Assembly: GCF_900105715.1 (NCBI RefSeq)
Contig: NZ_FNRY01000002.1
Coordinates: 186,001 to 250,000, forward strand
Reading direction: 5' to 3'
Length of the DNA stretch: 64,000 nucleotides
Origin: Paramicrobacterium humi
GTDB lineage: Bacteria; Actinomycetota; Actinomycetes; Actinomycetales; Microbacteriaceae
Under the pieces are notes generated by a model. It had not been told where the DNA came from and did no database searches. It saw only the letters and a program-made list of their open reading frames with translations. The translations under genes and the position numbers were made by a program. Numbering within the stretch: the first letter of the stretch is position 1; each line of letters opens with the position of its first letter. Shown piece after piece: positions 9,088-17,655 of the stretch.

Positions 9088-9321
9088 ATGGCGCAGAACA
9101 CCTCGATCAGCCTCGATGCCCACTTCTCGGACTTCCTCTCTCGAGAGGTCTCATCGGGTCGCTATCGGTCCGCGAGCGAGGTCGTTCGCGCAGGCCTGCG
9201 TCTGCTGGAGGATCAGGAGGCGCAGATGGCCGCGCTTCGAGCTGCCCTCGTTGCCGGCGAAGAGAGTGGCACGCCGGAGGCCTTCGACTTCGATGCTTTC
9301 ATTGCGGCGAAGAAGTCGTGA
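9088..9321 (+). CDS. parD: ParD-like antitoxin (type II toxin-antitoxin)
   Basis: Ribbon-helix-helix antitoxin expected to bind the promoter as a repressor and to neutralise the downstream ParE toxin. The 77-residue protein starts with the short strand MAQNTSISLD and continues YRSASEVVRAGLRLLEDQE, the usual ParD/CopG pattern, with an acidic tail that would wrap the toxin. The start lies next to a palindrome overlapping its -10 box. The stop overlaps the toxin start (GTGA), typical of toxin-antitoxin operons. Confidence 0.85.
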   Translation: MAQNTSISLDAHFSDFLSREVSSGRYRSASEVVRAGLRLLEDQEAQMAALRAALVAGEESGTPEAFDFDAFIAAKKS

Positions 9322-9608
9322 GCAGGTATCGACTCACACCCGCTGCGCAGCGCGACCTGTCGTCGATCTGGGACTTCACCGAGGAGCGCTGGGACGCTCG
9401 TCAGGCTGAGACCTACATCTCGGAAATCAGATTTGCGATCGAGCGCGTTGCGGAGCGCCCGAATCGGGGACGAGGTTGTGATGAGATTCGTGAGGGTTAC
9501 AGACGTTACTCCATCGGCAGCCATCTGATCTTCTATGTTGAACGCGACAACGGTATCGATGTGATTCGTATCCTGCATCAACGAATGGATCCGACGCGGC
9601 ACATGTAG
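9318..9608 (+). CDS. parE: ParE-like toxin (type II toxin-antitoxin)
   Basis: ParE/RelE superfamily toxin; ParE members poison DNA gyrase, but target identity cannot be read here. The GTG at 9318 overlaps the parD stop and gives 96 residues (MSRYRLTPAAQRDLSSIWDF); the open frame upstream of it lies inside parD and is rejected. The core matches the family: EIREGYRRYSIGSHLIFY followed by VIRILHQRMD. Base composition is visibly lower in GC than the neighbours, supporting recent acquisition. Confidence 0.85.
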   Translation: MSRYRLTPAAQRDLSSIWDFTEERWDARQAETYISEIRFAIERVAERPNRGRGCDEIREGYRRYSIGSHLIFYVERDNGIDVIRILHQRMDPTRHM

Positions 9609-9668
9609 GTGAGCAGCGCTGATTCGGACCACTTCGGACCGGTGAACGCTGGTTGCTGAAGCGGCCAG

Positions 9669-9781
9669 CTTCGCCTACAGCCGGCGGTCAGCCGTGCCCG
9701 CGCTGCGGCGAGCCCATCGTGCCGGCCGCGTTCATGAACCGCTCGTCGCACCGCTGTCCGAGCTGCCAGAAGGGGCGCTGA
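9669..9781 (+). pseudogene. Decayed duplicate of the mutM 3' end (zinc-finger coding segment)
   Basis: Positions 9683-9781 align without gaps to mutM 8186-8284, with 13 mismatches in 99 bases by eye. They still read [18 protein letters not shown] and end at a stop in the same place. The 14 bases before (9669-9682) match mutM 8155-8168 with one mismatch, after a 17-base deletion that breaks the frame. There is no start codon or upstream domain, so this is a fragment. The opposite strand of the same bases encodes the end of the GNAT gene. Confidence 0.85.
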
Positions 9782-10844
9782 GCGGCTTCTTCCACGCGCC
9801 TTCCGTGCCGATCGGCGTGAACCCGATGGCCTCGTTGACCGAGAGCATGGGGCGGTTCTCCTCCGCATTGAAGGTCGCGACGGCCGCGGTGCGAGGACTC
9901 AGCTCCTCCAGCTGAAGCAGGTTCGCGATCTTGAGCAGCATCCCGAGTCGGTGCCCGCGATGCTCGACGAGGACGAGCGTGTCCTCTTGCGTCGCCGCGC
10001 GGTCGGTGTCGAGCGGGACGGCGAGGTCGCTGTAGCCGACGAGCCTGCCGCTCGCCTCGTGCACGGCCGCCGTGCTCACGAGTCGCTCGCCCGCCCTCTC
10101 ATACTGCTCGCGGTAGGCGCGCAGCCGCTCAGCGCTCCACTGCTCCTCGCCGACGTCGATTCCGGCGCTCGGCGCGTCCGTCGCCATGCGCTCGTGCAGC
10201 GCGGCGGCATCCGCGACCCACTCGTCGGGGACGGCGCCGACCCACTGCACGATGCGATATCCGGTCGCGTGACCGGCGGCATCCGCTCGCATGTCCTCGA
10301 GCCCACTTGCGGGAAGGGCGAGCCGGGAGATGCGCTCCACTTGCTCGAGCGTGTACTCGTTCGCGAGAAGGAAGCGCACTTCAGGGCGACTCTCGTCGAC
10401 GCGGCCGAAGCCTGTCGGCGGAGTGAGCGACCCGGCTGGCGGCCCGTGCATGGCCCAGCACTCGAGCACCCGTCGGCCATCTCGCCGTGCCTCGCCCTCG
10501 ATGGTCTGCAGCAGAGCGGAGCCGATTCCGCGTGACCGCCAGTCCGGGTGCACCTCGACGCTCAGCTCGGCGATGTGCGCTCCGTCCGCCTCCGCCGGCC
10601 ACATGTACAGGGCGCGGCCGATGACCTCGCGCCCCACGCGGGCGAGGAACATGCGCTGCGGGTCGAACTGCTGGTTGTTCCACCGCTGCAGCAGCAGCTC
10701 GGCGCTCGGTTCGAGCTCGGTCGTGCCCGCGCTCTGGCTCTCGATGAGGTTCCGCAAGCGAACCATGGCGCGGAAGTCGTCTCCGCCGGGACCGTCGAGC
10801 GTGGCGGGAATGACCAGCTCGTCGATGGAGTAGCGCGTCAGCAT
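9732..10844 (-). CDS. Tandem GNAT N-acetyltransferase family protein
   Basis: Two GNAT folds in one 370-residue chain; acyl-CoA-dependent transfer to an unknown acceptor. The N-terminal domain has [10 protein letters not shown] (pyrophosphate-binding loop) and the C-terminal domain [13 protein letters not shown]. The ATG at 10844 is preceded by GGAGGA and a TAGGCT box about 44 bases upstream; the frame stays open far beyond it, but that region is antisense to smc. The last 15 residues ([15 protein letters not shown]) and the stop are encoded by the antisense of the mutM fragment, so the natural C-terminus may have been replaced. Mycothiol synthase is also a double GNAT, but I cannot show that activity. 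Confidence 0.8.
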   Translation of the reverse strand: MLTRYSIDELVIPATLDGPGGDDFRAMVRLRNLIESQSAGTTELEPSAELLLQRWNNQQFDPQRMFLARVGREVIGRALYMWPAEADGAHIAELSVEVHPDWRSRGIGSALLQTIEGEARRDGRRVLECWAMHGPPAGSLTPPTGFGRVDESRPEVRFLLANEYTLEQVERISRLALPASGLEDMRADAAGHATGYRIVQWVGAVPDEWVADAAALHERMATDAPSAGIDVGEEQWSAERLRAYREQYERAGERLVSTAAVHEASGRLVGYSDLAVPLDTDRAATQEDTLVLVEHRGHRLGMLLKIANLLQLEELSPRTAAVATFNAEENRPMLSVNEAIGFTPIGTEGAWKKPLSAPSGSSDSGATSGS

Positions 10845-10967
10845 CGTGTCCTCCCGCGAACCGCTCCGCGCGTCGCGGCAGCCGACCAGCCTAGCGCGCT
10901 CCCGGGATTTGAGCCAGACTCCGCTACCGTAGACCTGAAAGATCCGGGTCACGGAAGGGCCGACGCG

Positions 10968-13900
10968 TTGTATTTGAAAAGCCTCACGCTCAAGGGCTTC
11001 AAGTCGTTCGCGCAGCCGACAACATTCGCGTTCGAGCCCGGCGTCACGTGCGTGGTCGGACCCAACGGCTCGGGAAAGTCGAACGTCGTCGACGCGCTCG
11101 CCTGGGTGATGGGGGAGCAGGGGGTCAAGAACCTCCGCGGCGGGAAGATGGAAGACGTCATCTTCGCGGGCACATCGACGCGCGGGCCCCTCGGCCGCGC
11201 CGAGGTCACGCTCACGATCGACAACAGCGACGGCGCGCTGCCGATCGAGTACAGCGAGGTCACGATCAGCCGCACGCTGTTCCGCAACGGCGGCAGCGAG
11301 TACGCCATCAACGGCGAGGGATGCCGCCTTCTCGACGTTCAGGAGCTGCTGAGCGACTCGGGGCTCGGTCGCGAGATGCACGTCATCGTCGGCCAGGGGC
11401 GCCTCGACTCGGTGCTGCACGCGAGCCCGGAGGAGCGCCGCGGCTTCATCGAGGAGGCCGCCGGCATCCTCAAGCACCGCCGTCGCAAAGAGAAGACGGT
11501 GCGCAAGCTCGAGGCCATGCAGACGAACCTGACCCGGCTCAGCGACCTCGCGGGGGAGATCCGCCGGCAGCTCAAGCCGCTCGGTCGCCAGGCCGAGATC
11601 GCGCGTGAGGCGCAGACGATCGCCGCTGTCGTGCGCGATGCGCGCGCTCGGCTGCTCGCCGACGACGTCGTCACGCTGCGCACGACGCTCGACGCGTTCG
11701 GTCGGACGGAGAGCGAGCGGCACACCGAGCGGATCGTGCTGCAAGAGCAGCTCGAGCAGAAGCAGCTGCGCATCGGGCGCATCGAGCAGGCACAGGTCGG
11801 CGACGCCGTCGACGATGCGCGCCGTGTCGCGTTCGGACTCGAGTCCGCGCAGCAGCGCCTGCGCAACCTGCAGGCGCTCACAGGCCAGCGCATCGCCCTG
11901 CTCGAGGCGCAGTCGGAACAGACGGAGACGAGCCAGACGGTGACCCCGCAGATGCTCGACGACGCCGCGGCGGAACTCGAGCGGCTGCGCGGGGAGATCA
12001 CTGCGGCGGAGTCCGCGTTCACCACGGCGAAGGCGGCGACGGTCACCGCGCGCGAGCGCCTCGACGCTGTCGACCGCGAGATCCAGGCGCAGAGCGAGCT
12101 CGTCTCGAAGCACGACCTCGAGATCTCGAAGCTCACAGGTCAGACGGAGGCCGCCTCCTCGAAGCTCGCGGCCGTGCGCGGTGAGCGACTGCGTCAGCAG
12201 AACGCGCTGGATGCCGCGACGCTGCGCCGCGACGAGGCGAGGCAGCGCCACGCCGAGCTTGAGGACGCCGCGAGCGAGAGCACCGAGAGCGAGAGCGGCC
12301 TCGACGAGGCGTACGAGCTCGCGCAGAACCGCGTGTTCGAGGCCGAAGGCGAGATGGAACGGCTGCGCGAGCTGCTGCACGGGCACGAACGCGAGCGGGA
12401 CGCGCTCGCCGCGAAGACGAGCGCCCTCTCGCGCGCCCTCGACATCCGCGACGGCGCCGCCGACCTCGCGGCCGCCGGCCTGCCCGGGCTGCGCGGAATC
12501 GTCGCCGACAACGTGCACGTGCATCCGGGCTTCGAAGCGGCGATCGCCGCCGCTCTCGGCACGCTCGCCGACGCCGTGCTCGCCGATGACGCGGCCGCCG
12601 CACACGCCGCGATCGACTACGCGGCCGAGCACGACCTCGGCCGCGTCGAGATCGTGCTCGCCGACGGCTCCCGCGGCGACGCGCCCTCCGCGCCGAGCGT
12701 CACGGCAGCGGCATCCGTCGTCGAATCCGCGCCGGGCGTGCTCGGCATCCTCGACCACGTCGGCATCGTCGACGATCTCGACGCGGCCCGCGCCGCCCTG
12801 CCCGCGCTCGCGGCTTCACGCCACGGTCTCACGCTCGTCACACGCGATGGGGAGGTGCTCTCGGAGCACGTGCTCCGCGGCGGATCCGGAGGCAAGCAGG
12901 GCCGCATCGAGCTCCTCGCCGAGCGCGATGCCGCCGCCGAGCGACTCACCGAGGTCGAGCGCCTCATCGAGACAGCGCGCTTCGAGCTCGCCGAGCACAG
13001 GGAAGCGCACAAGGCGGCGAAGGAGCAGTCGCAACTCGCGCTGCAGACGCTGCGCGAATTCGACGCGCAGCTCGCAGCCGCGACGGAGCAGCTCAACCGG
13101 GCGAAAGTGCAGCACGAAGCCGCGGCGTCGGAGTGCGAGCGGCTCACCGCCTCGCTTGCGCAGTCGTCCGAGGCCGTCGCCGACGCGGAAGCCGCCGCCG
13201 ACAAGGCGAAAGCCGCCCTCGAGACGGCGAAGAGCCGGCCCCGGCCCATCCTCGACGTCTCCTCACGCGACGTGCTCGCGGCCGATCGGGAGAAGGCGAG
13301 CGAGACCGAGATCGAGGCGCGACTGCGTGTCGAGACGGCGCGTGAACGCGTTCGCGCGGAGGAGGAGCGCATCCGGGCCCTGAAGCAGCGGCGCGAGCAG
13401 GAGCGGCAGGCGGCGGAAGCGGCCGCGCGCCGCGCCGTCATCCGGCGACGTCAGCTCGACGCCGCGACGCGCGTCGCCGAAGCGCTGCCGGAGGTGCTCG
13501 CGTCCGTCGACCGCTCGGTGAGAGAAGCCGCGCTCGTTCTCGCGAAGGCCGAGGAGCAGCGGGCGAGCCAGAACGAGGAACTCACGAGCCTTCGCCGGGA
13601 GGAGTCGACGCTGCGCGAACGACTGCAGACCGTCACCGACAACGTGCACGGGCTCGAGCTGCAGATCTACGAGAAGAAGCTGCAGCTCTCGAGCCTGCTC
13701 GAACGTGCGGGAAGCGAACTGGGCCTTGTCGAGGATGTGCTCGTCGCCGAGTACGGGCCCGATGTGCCCGTGCCGGTTGACGTCGCCGACGCTCCCGCGC
13801 TGCCGGAGCCTGCCGAGGCGGAGGCCGATGACGACGCCGAAGGCGAGGCCGGGCTCGGCCCGGCGGCCGACGAGAGCACGGGAGCGGCATCCGATCCCGC

Positions 13901-14597
13901 CGACGATTTCGAGACGGTTCCCTACGACCGCGCCGAGCAGAAGCGCCGCCTCGAGAAGGCCGAGCGCCAGCTGCAGCGCCTCGGCCGCGTCAACCCGCTC
14001 GCTCTCGAGGAGTTCGCGGCGCTCGAGCAGCGGCACAAGTTCCTCACCGAGCAGCTGACGGACCTCACGAACACGCGCAAGGATCTGCTCACGATCATCG
14101 ACGAGCTCGACGAGAAGATGCAGGTCATCTTCCAGGCCGCGTTCGAGGACACCCGGCAGGCGTTCACCGAGGTGTTCCCGATCCTGTTCCCGGGCGGCAC
14201 CGGCAGCATCCGCCTCACCGACCCCGACGACATGCTCACGACCGGCATCGACGTCGCGGTGCGTCCCGCCGGGAAGAAGATCGAACGGCTCTCGCTGCTG
14301 TCCGGCGGCGAACGCTCGCTCGCGGCCGTCGCGCTGCTCATCGCGATCTTCAAGGCCCGTCCCAGCCCGTTCTACATCATGGACGAGGTGGAGGCCGCGC
14401 TCGACGACGCGAATCTCGGCCGGCTGCTCACGATCTTCGAGACGCTGCGCGAGAACTCCCAGCTGATCGTCATCACGCACCAGAAGCGCACGATGGAGAT
14501 CGCCGACGCCCTCTACGGCGTATCGATGCGTCAGGACGGCGTCTCCGCCGTCGTCGGGCAGCGCGTCGCCGCCGAAGACGAGCGCGTGAGCGCGTAG
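10968..14597 (+). CDS. smc: Chromosome segregation protein SMC
   Basis: SMC ATPase that, with ScpAB, organises and segregates the chromosome. It begins LYLKSLTLKGFKSFA from a TTG codon preceded by GGAAGG at nine bases, giving 1209 residues; the open frame further upstream overlaps the divergent GNAT gene. Walker A is GPNGSGKS (31-38). Long Glu/Arg/Ala-rich coiled coils flank a hinge around LPGLRGIVADNV (about 500-640). The C-terminal signature LSGGERSLAAVALL and Walker B FYIMDEVEAALDDAN lie near residue 1110-1145. An acidic insert (EAEADDDAEGEAG) sits before the second head half. Confidence 0.96.
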   Translation: MYLKSLTLKGFKSFAQPTTFAFEPGVTCVVGPNGSGKSNVVDALAWVMGEQGVKNLRGGKMEDVIFAGTSTRGPLGRAEVTLTIDNSDGALPIEYSEVTISRTLFRNGGSEYAINGEGCRLLDVQELLSDSGLGREMHVIVGQGRLDSVLHASPEERRGFIEEAAGILKHRRRKEKTVRKLEAMQTNLTRLSDLAGEIRRQLKPLGRQAEIAREAQTIAAVVRDARARLLADDVVTLRTTLDAFGRTESERHTERIVLQEQLEQKQLRIGRIEQAQVGDAVDDARRVAFGLESAQQRLRNLQALTGQRIALLEAQSEQTETSQTVTPQMLDDAAAELERLRGEITAAESAFTTAKAATVTARERLDAVDREIQAQSELVSKHDLEISKLTGQTEAASSKLAAVRGERLRQQNALDAATLRRDEARQRHAELEDAASESTESESGLDEAYELAQNRVFEAEGEMERLRELLHGHERERDALAAKTSALSRALDIRDGAADLAAAGLPGLRGIVADNVHVHPGFEAAIAAALGTLADAVLADDAAAAHAAIDYAAEHDLGRVEIVLADGSRGDAPSAPSVTAAASVVESAPGVLGILDHVGIVDDLDAARAALPALAASRHGLTLVTRDGEVLSEHVLRGGSGGKQGRIELLAERDAAAERLTEVERLIETARFELAEHREAHKAAKEQSQLALQTLREFDAQLAAATEQLNRAKVQHEAAASECERLTASLAQSSEAVADAEAAADKAKAALETAKSRPRPILDVSSRDVLAADREKASETEIEARLRVETARERVRAEEERIRALKQRREQERQAAEAAARRAVIRRRQLDAATRVAEALPEVLASVDRSVREAALVLAKAEEQRASQNEELTSLRREESTLRERLQTVTDNVHGLELQIYEKKLQLSSLLERAGSELGLVEDVLVAEYGPDVPVPVDVADAPALPEPAEAEADDDAEGEAGLGPAADESTGAASDPADDFETVPYDRAEQKRRLEKAERQLQRLGRVNPLALEEFAALEQRHKFLTEQLTDLTNTRKDLLTIIDELDEKMQVIFQAAFEDTRQAFTEVFPILFPGGTGSIRLTDPDDMLTTGIDVAVRPAGKKIERLSLLSGGERSLAAVALLIAIFKARPSPFYIMDEVEAALDDANLGRLLTIFETLRENSQLIVITHQKRTMEIADALYGVSMRQDGVSAVVGQRVAAEDERVSA

Positions 14598-14612
14598 TCC
14601 GCCGCGCATCGC

Positions 14613-14618
14613 TACGCT
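14613..14618 (+). promoter_or_regulatory. -10 box of ftsY (leaderless type)
   Basis: TACGCT followed by exactly six bases and the ftsY ATG. No Shine-Dalgarno sequence is visible, so a leaderless message is inferred. Confidence 0.5.
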
Positions 14619-14624
14619 GGGACC

Positions 14625-15503
14625 ATGGCAGAACGCAGTTCCTGGTCGCTGTCCGGCGCCCTCCGCGGCATGTTCCAGCGTCCGACGATCGACGAGTCGA
14701 CGTGGGACGACCTCGAATACGCGCTCATCACGGCGGACTTCGGCGCTGACGTCGCCGAAGCGATAATCGAGGAGCTCCACGCGAAGGTCGACCGCTACCA
14801 CACGACCGACCCGCGGGATCTCAAGCGGATGCTGAGAGAGACGATCGAGGAGCGGCTGAGCAACTTCGACACGACGCTCAAGCTCAGCGAGCGGCCGGCC
14901 GTCGTTCTCGTCGTCGGCGTGAACGGGGTCGGCAAGACCACGACGATCGGGAAGTTCGCGAAGTTCATCGGCAACTTCGGACGCACCGTCGTCGTCGGCG
15001 CGGCCGACACGTTCCGAGCGGCAGCCGTCGACCAGCTCGCCACGTGGGCCGAGCGCGCCGGGGCCGCGATCGTGCGCCCCCAGCACCCGGGTCAGGACCC
15101 GGCATCCGTCGCCTATCAGACCGTCGAGTACGCGCAGAGGACGGGCACCGAGATCGTCATCATCGACACCGCCGGCCGCCTGCACACAAAGGGCGGACTC
15201 ATGGACGAGCTGTCGAAGATCAAGCGCGTCGTCGAGAAGCAGGCGCCCATCGCCGAAGTCCTCCTCGTGCTCGACGCGACGACGGGGCAGAACGGGGTGC
15301 AGCAGGCGAACGCGTTCATCGAGCACGCGGGGGTGACCGGCCTCGTGCTGACGAAGCTCGACGGCTCGGCGAAGGGCGGCTTCGTGCTCGCCGTGCAGGA
15401 GCGCACGGGACTGCCGATCAAGCTTGTCGGACAGGGCGAGGGGATCGGCGATCTCACCGGATTCACGCCGCACGTCTTCGCCGAGAAGCTCGTGGGGGCC
15501 TGA
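14625..15503 (+). CDS. ftsY: Signal recognition particle receptor FtsY
   Basis: SRP receptor GTPase that docks ribosome-SRP complexes at the membrane. The 292-residue form lacks a long acidic N-terminal region and starts almost at the NG domain. GTPase motifs are GVNGVGKT (98-105), DTFRAAAVDQL, DTAGRLHTKGGLMDEL and TKLDGSAKGG. It lies 27 bases after smc with its own TANNNT box six bases upstream. The stop overlaps the next start (TGATG). Its partner Ffh is encoded one gene downstream. Confidence 0.96.
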   Translation: MAERSSWSLSGALRGMFQRPTIDESTWDDLEYALITADFGADVAEAIIEELHAKVDRYHTTDPRDLKRMLRETIEERLSNFDTTLKLSERPAVVLVVGVNGVGKTTTIGKFAKFIGNFGRTVVVGAADTFRAAAVDQLATWAERAGAAIVRPQHPGQDPASVAYQTVEYAQRTGTEIVIIDTAGRLHTKGGLMDELSKIKRVVEKQAPIAEVLLVLDATTGQNGVQQANAFIEHAGVTGLVLTKLDGSAKGGFVLAVQERTGLPIKLVGQGEGIGDLTGFTPHVFAEKLVGA

Positions 15504-16003
15504 TGGGCATCGAACACGACTATTTCGGCGTGATCGAGTCGGATGCCGCCGGCGGACTGTACTGGTCGGAATCGGTCGAGGCCGGCGACCAGGAGGTCGA
15601 CGTCTCTCTCTCGGCTCCCGGCGGCGCCCAGGTCACGGATGACGCGCTCGAGGCCGCTCAGGCCTTCATCGGCGCGCTCGAAGACATCGACGTGCGCGCT
15701 CGCGAGGCCATGATCGGTGAGATCAGCACGGCCTCCTCCGACGTGGCCGCCTACCTCCTCGAGCTCGATGACGTGCTCGGTTCCGACGTGGAGGAGTACA
15801 TCTCGCGCGATTCGGGAGATCGGGCGATCGACGTGCTGCGCTCGCTCGAACTGCTCCGCGTCGCGCTTCACCCGCACCAGGCCGGCGAGGGGGAGGCGTT
15901 CGCAACGCTCGAGTACGCTCTCGCTCCCGATGAGACCGAGCTCTCGCTGCTCGTGCACTTGAGCCAGCGCGGCGAATCGGTGGGTATCGAACTGCTCAGC
16001 TGA
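15503..16003 (+). CDS. DUF2004-like conserved protein
   Basis: Acidic 166-residue protein, probably cytoplasmic, of unknown function. The start MGIEHDYFGVIESDA overlaps the ftsY stop; the open frame upstream is out of frame inside ftsY. The pattern of a short DYFG start, W(S)ESV, and long Glu/Asp-rich helices is what I associate with DUF2004 proteins of Actinobacteria, but I cannot verify that by search. No signal peptide, membrane segment or catalytic motif is visible. Its place between ftsY and ffh does not by itself prove a role in protein targeting. Confidence 0.7.
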   Translation: MGIEHDYFGVIESDAAGGLYWSESVEAGDQEVDVSLSAPGGAQVTDDALEAAQAFIGALEDIDVRAREAMIGEISTASSDVAAYLLELDDVLGSDVEEYISRDSGDRAIDVLRSLELLRVALHPHQAGEGEAFATLEYALAPDETELSLLVHLSQRGESVGIELLS

Positions 16004-16079
16004 GCGTCAATAGCCGCTGCGCCGTCGCTTGCGGGCGCGAAGCTGCGAGCCGCAGTCGGAATCCTCAGCGGGAACCGTC

Positions 16080-16085
16080 TAAAAT
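16080..16085 (+). promoter_or_regulatory. -10 box of ffh
   Basis: TAAAAT ends ten bases before the ffh ATG. Initiation about seven bases downstream would leave a 5' leader of only a few bases, and no Shine-Dalgarno sequence is present. Confidence 0.5.
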
Positions 16086-16095
16086 CGATGTCCAA

Positions 16096-17655
16096 ATGGC
16101 TACTTTCGGAAATCTCTCAGACCGTCTCTCAGAGACCTTCAAGAACCTGCGCAAGAAGGGGACCCTGTCGGCGTCGGATGTCGACGGCACGGTACGGGAG
16201 ATCCGTCGCGCCCTCATCGACGCCGACGTCGCCTTCGACGTCGTCAAGGAGTTCACGGGCCGCGTGCGCGAGCGCGCTCTCGGCGACGAGGTGAACAAGG
16301 CTCTCAACCCCGCTCAGCAGGTCGTCAAGATCGTCAACGACGAGCTCGTCGGCATCCTCGGCGGACAGCAGCGCCGCCTCGAGTTCGCGAAGACGCCGCC
16401 GACCGTGATCATGCTCGCCGGCCTGCAGGGCGCAGGAAAGACCACGCTCGCCGGCAAGCTCGCGAAGTGGCTCACGAAAGACGGCCACACCCCGCTCCTC
16501 GTCGCCGCCGACCTGCAGCGCCCGAACGCCGTCACCCAGCTCGGCGTCGTCGCCGAGCAGGCCGGCGCCACCCTGTTCGCGCCCGAACCCGGCAACGGCG
16601 TCGGCGATCCCGTGCGCGTCGCGAAGGACTCGATAAAGTTCGCGCGCGACAAGCAATACGACACCGTCATCATCGACACCGCCGGTCGCCTCGGCGTGGA
16701 CGCCGAGCTCATGAAGCAGGCCGCGAACATCCGCAAGGCGGTCGATCCCGACGAAGTCCTCTTCGTCATCGACGCCATGATCGGTCAAGACGCCGTCGCG
16801 ACCGCGAAGGCGTTCCAGGAGGGTGTGGACTTCACGGGAGTCGTGCTCTCGAAGCTCGACGGCGACGCCCGCGGCGGCGCTGCGCTCTCCGTGGCATCCG
16901 TCACGGGCCGCCCGATCATCTTCGCGTCGACCGGTGAGACCCTCGACGAGTTCGAGCCGTTCCACCCGGACCGCATGGCCAGCCGCATCCTCGACCTCGG
17001 TGACATCCTCACCCTCATCGAGCAGGCGCAGGAGGCCTTCGACGAGGAGGAAGCGCGTAAGGTCGCCGAGAAGTTCGCGACCGACACGTTCACGCTCGAC
17101 GACTTCCTCAAGCAGATGCAGCAGCTGCGCAATATGGGCTCCATCAAGAAGATGATGGGGATGCTGCCCGGCATGGGGCAGATGCGCGACCAGCTCGACA
17201 ACTTCGACGAGCGCGAGATCGTCCGCACGGAGGCGATCATCCAGTCGATGACGAAGGCCGAGCGCACGAACCCGAAGCTGCTCAACGGCTCGCGACGCCT
17301 GCGCATCGCGCGCGGCTCCGGCATGACCGTCACCGACGTCAACCAGCTCGTCCAGCGGTTCGAGCAGGCGGCGAAGATGATGAAGACCGTGGCGAAGGGC
17401 GGCGTCCCGCAGGTACCCGGCATGGGACCGGTGCCCGGCGGGCACGGCGGCGGAGCGCGCAAGGCCAAGAAGGGCAAGAAGAAGGCCGGCTCTCGCTCCG
17501 GCAACCCCGCCAAGCGCGCGGCCGAGAACGCGGGGGTCAGCGCTGCAGCTCCCTCCACGCCTGCAGGAGGAGGGTTCGGCCTCGGCACGGCAGCCGGCAG
17601 CGCGCCGCCGAGCGAGGAAGAGCTCGCAGCGCTGCAGAAGTTCCTCGGCCGTTAG
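16096..17655 (+). CDS. ffh: Signal recognition particle protein Ffh
   Basis: SRP54 homologue: binds signal peptides and 4.5S RNA and delivers nascent membrane proteins to FtsY. It has the N domain (MATFGNLSDRLSETFKNL), the G domain with GLQGAGKTT (about residue 110) and DTAGRLGVDAELM, then an M domain rich in Met (KKMMGMLPGMGQM). The 519 residues include a Gly/Lys-rich tail. The stop shares two bases with the stop of the convergent response-regulator gene. Confidence 0.96.
   Translation: MATFGNLSDRLSETFKNLRKKGTLSASDVDGTVREIRRALIDADVAFDVVKEFTGRVRERALGDEVNKALNPAQQVVKIVNDELVGILGGQQRRLEFAKTPPTVIMLAGLQGAGKTTLAGKLAKWLTKDGHTPLLVAADLQRPNAVTQLGVVAEQAGATLFAPEPGNGVGDPVRVAKDSIKFARDKQYDTVIIDTAGRLGVDAELMKQAANIRKAVDPDEVLFVIDAMIGQDAVATAKAFQEGVDFTGVVLSKLDGDARGGAALSVASVTGRPIIFASTGETLDEFEPFHPDRMASRILDLGDILTLIEQAQEAFDEEEARKVAEKFATDTFTLDDFLKQMQQLRNMGSIKKMMGMLPGMGQMRDQLDNFDEREIVRTEAIIQSMTKAERTNPKLLNGSRRLRIARGSGMTVTDVNQLVQRFEQAAKMMKTVAKGGVPQVPGMGPVPGGHGGGARKAKKGKKKAGSRSGNPAKRAAENAGVSAAAPSTPAGGGFGLGTAAGSAPPSEEELAALQKFLGR

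Noticed and set aside
9694-9915. Plus-strand small open frame through the mutM fragment
   Set aside because: Out of the mutM frame and without initiation signals; the segment is a remnant and its opposite strand codes for the GNAT end.
10845-12758. Minus-strand open frame extending the GNAT gene far upstream (1008 codons in total)
   Set aside because: It is antisense to smc, with Arg/Ala/Leu/Gly-rich translation typical of shadow frames in GC-rich DNA. The GNAT start at 10844 has a proper ribosome-binding site.
13263-15473. A 736-codon minus-strand open frame over smc and ftsY
   Set aside because: Shadow of two clear plus-strand genes; no recognisable domain and no start signals.
16129-17445. 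A 438-codon minus-strand frame over ffh
   Set aside because: Low-complexity shadow of ffh in the complementary codon phase.
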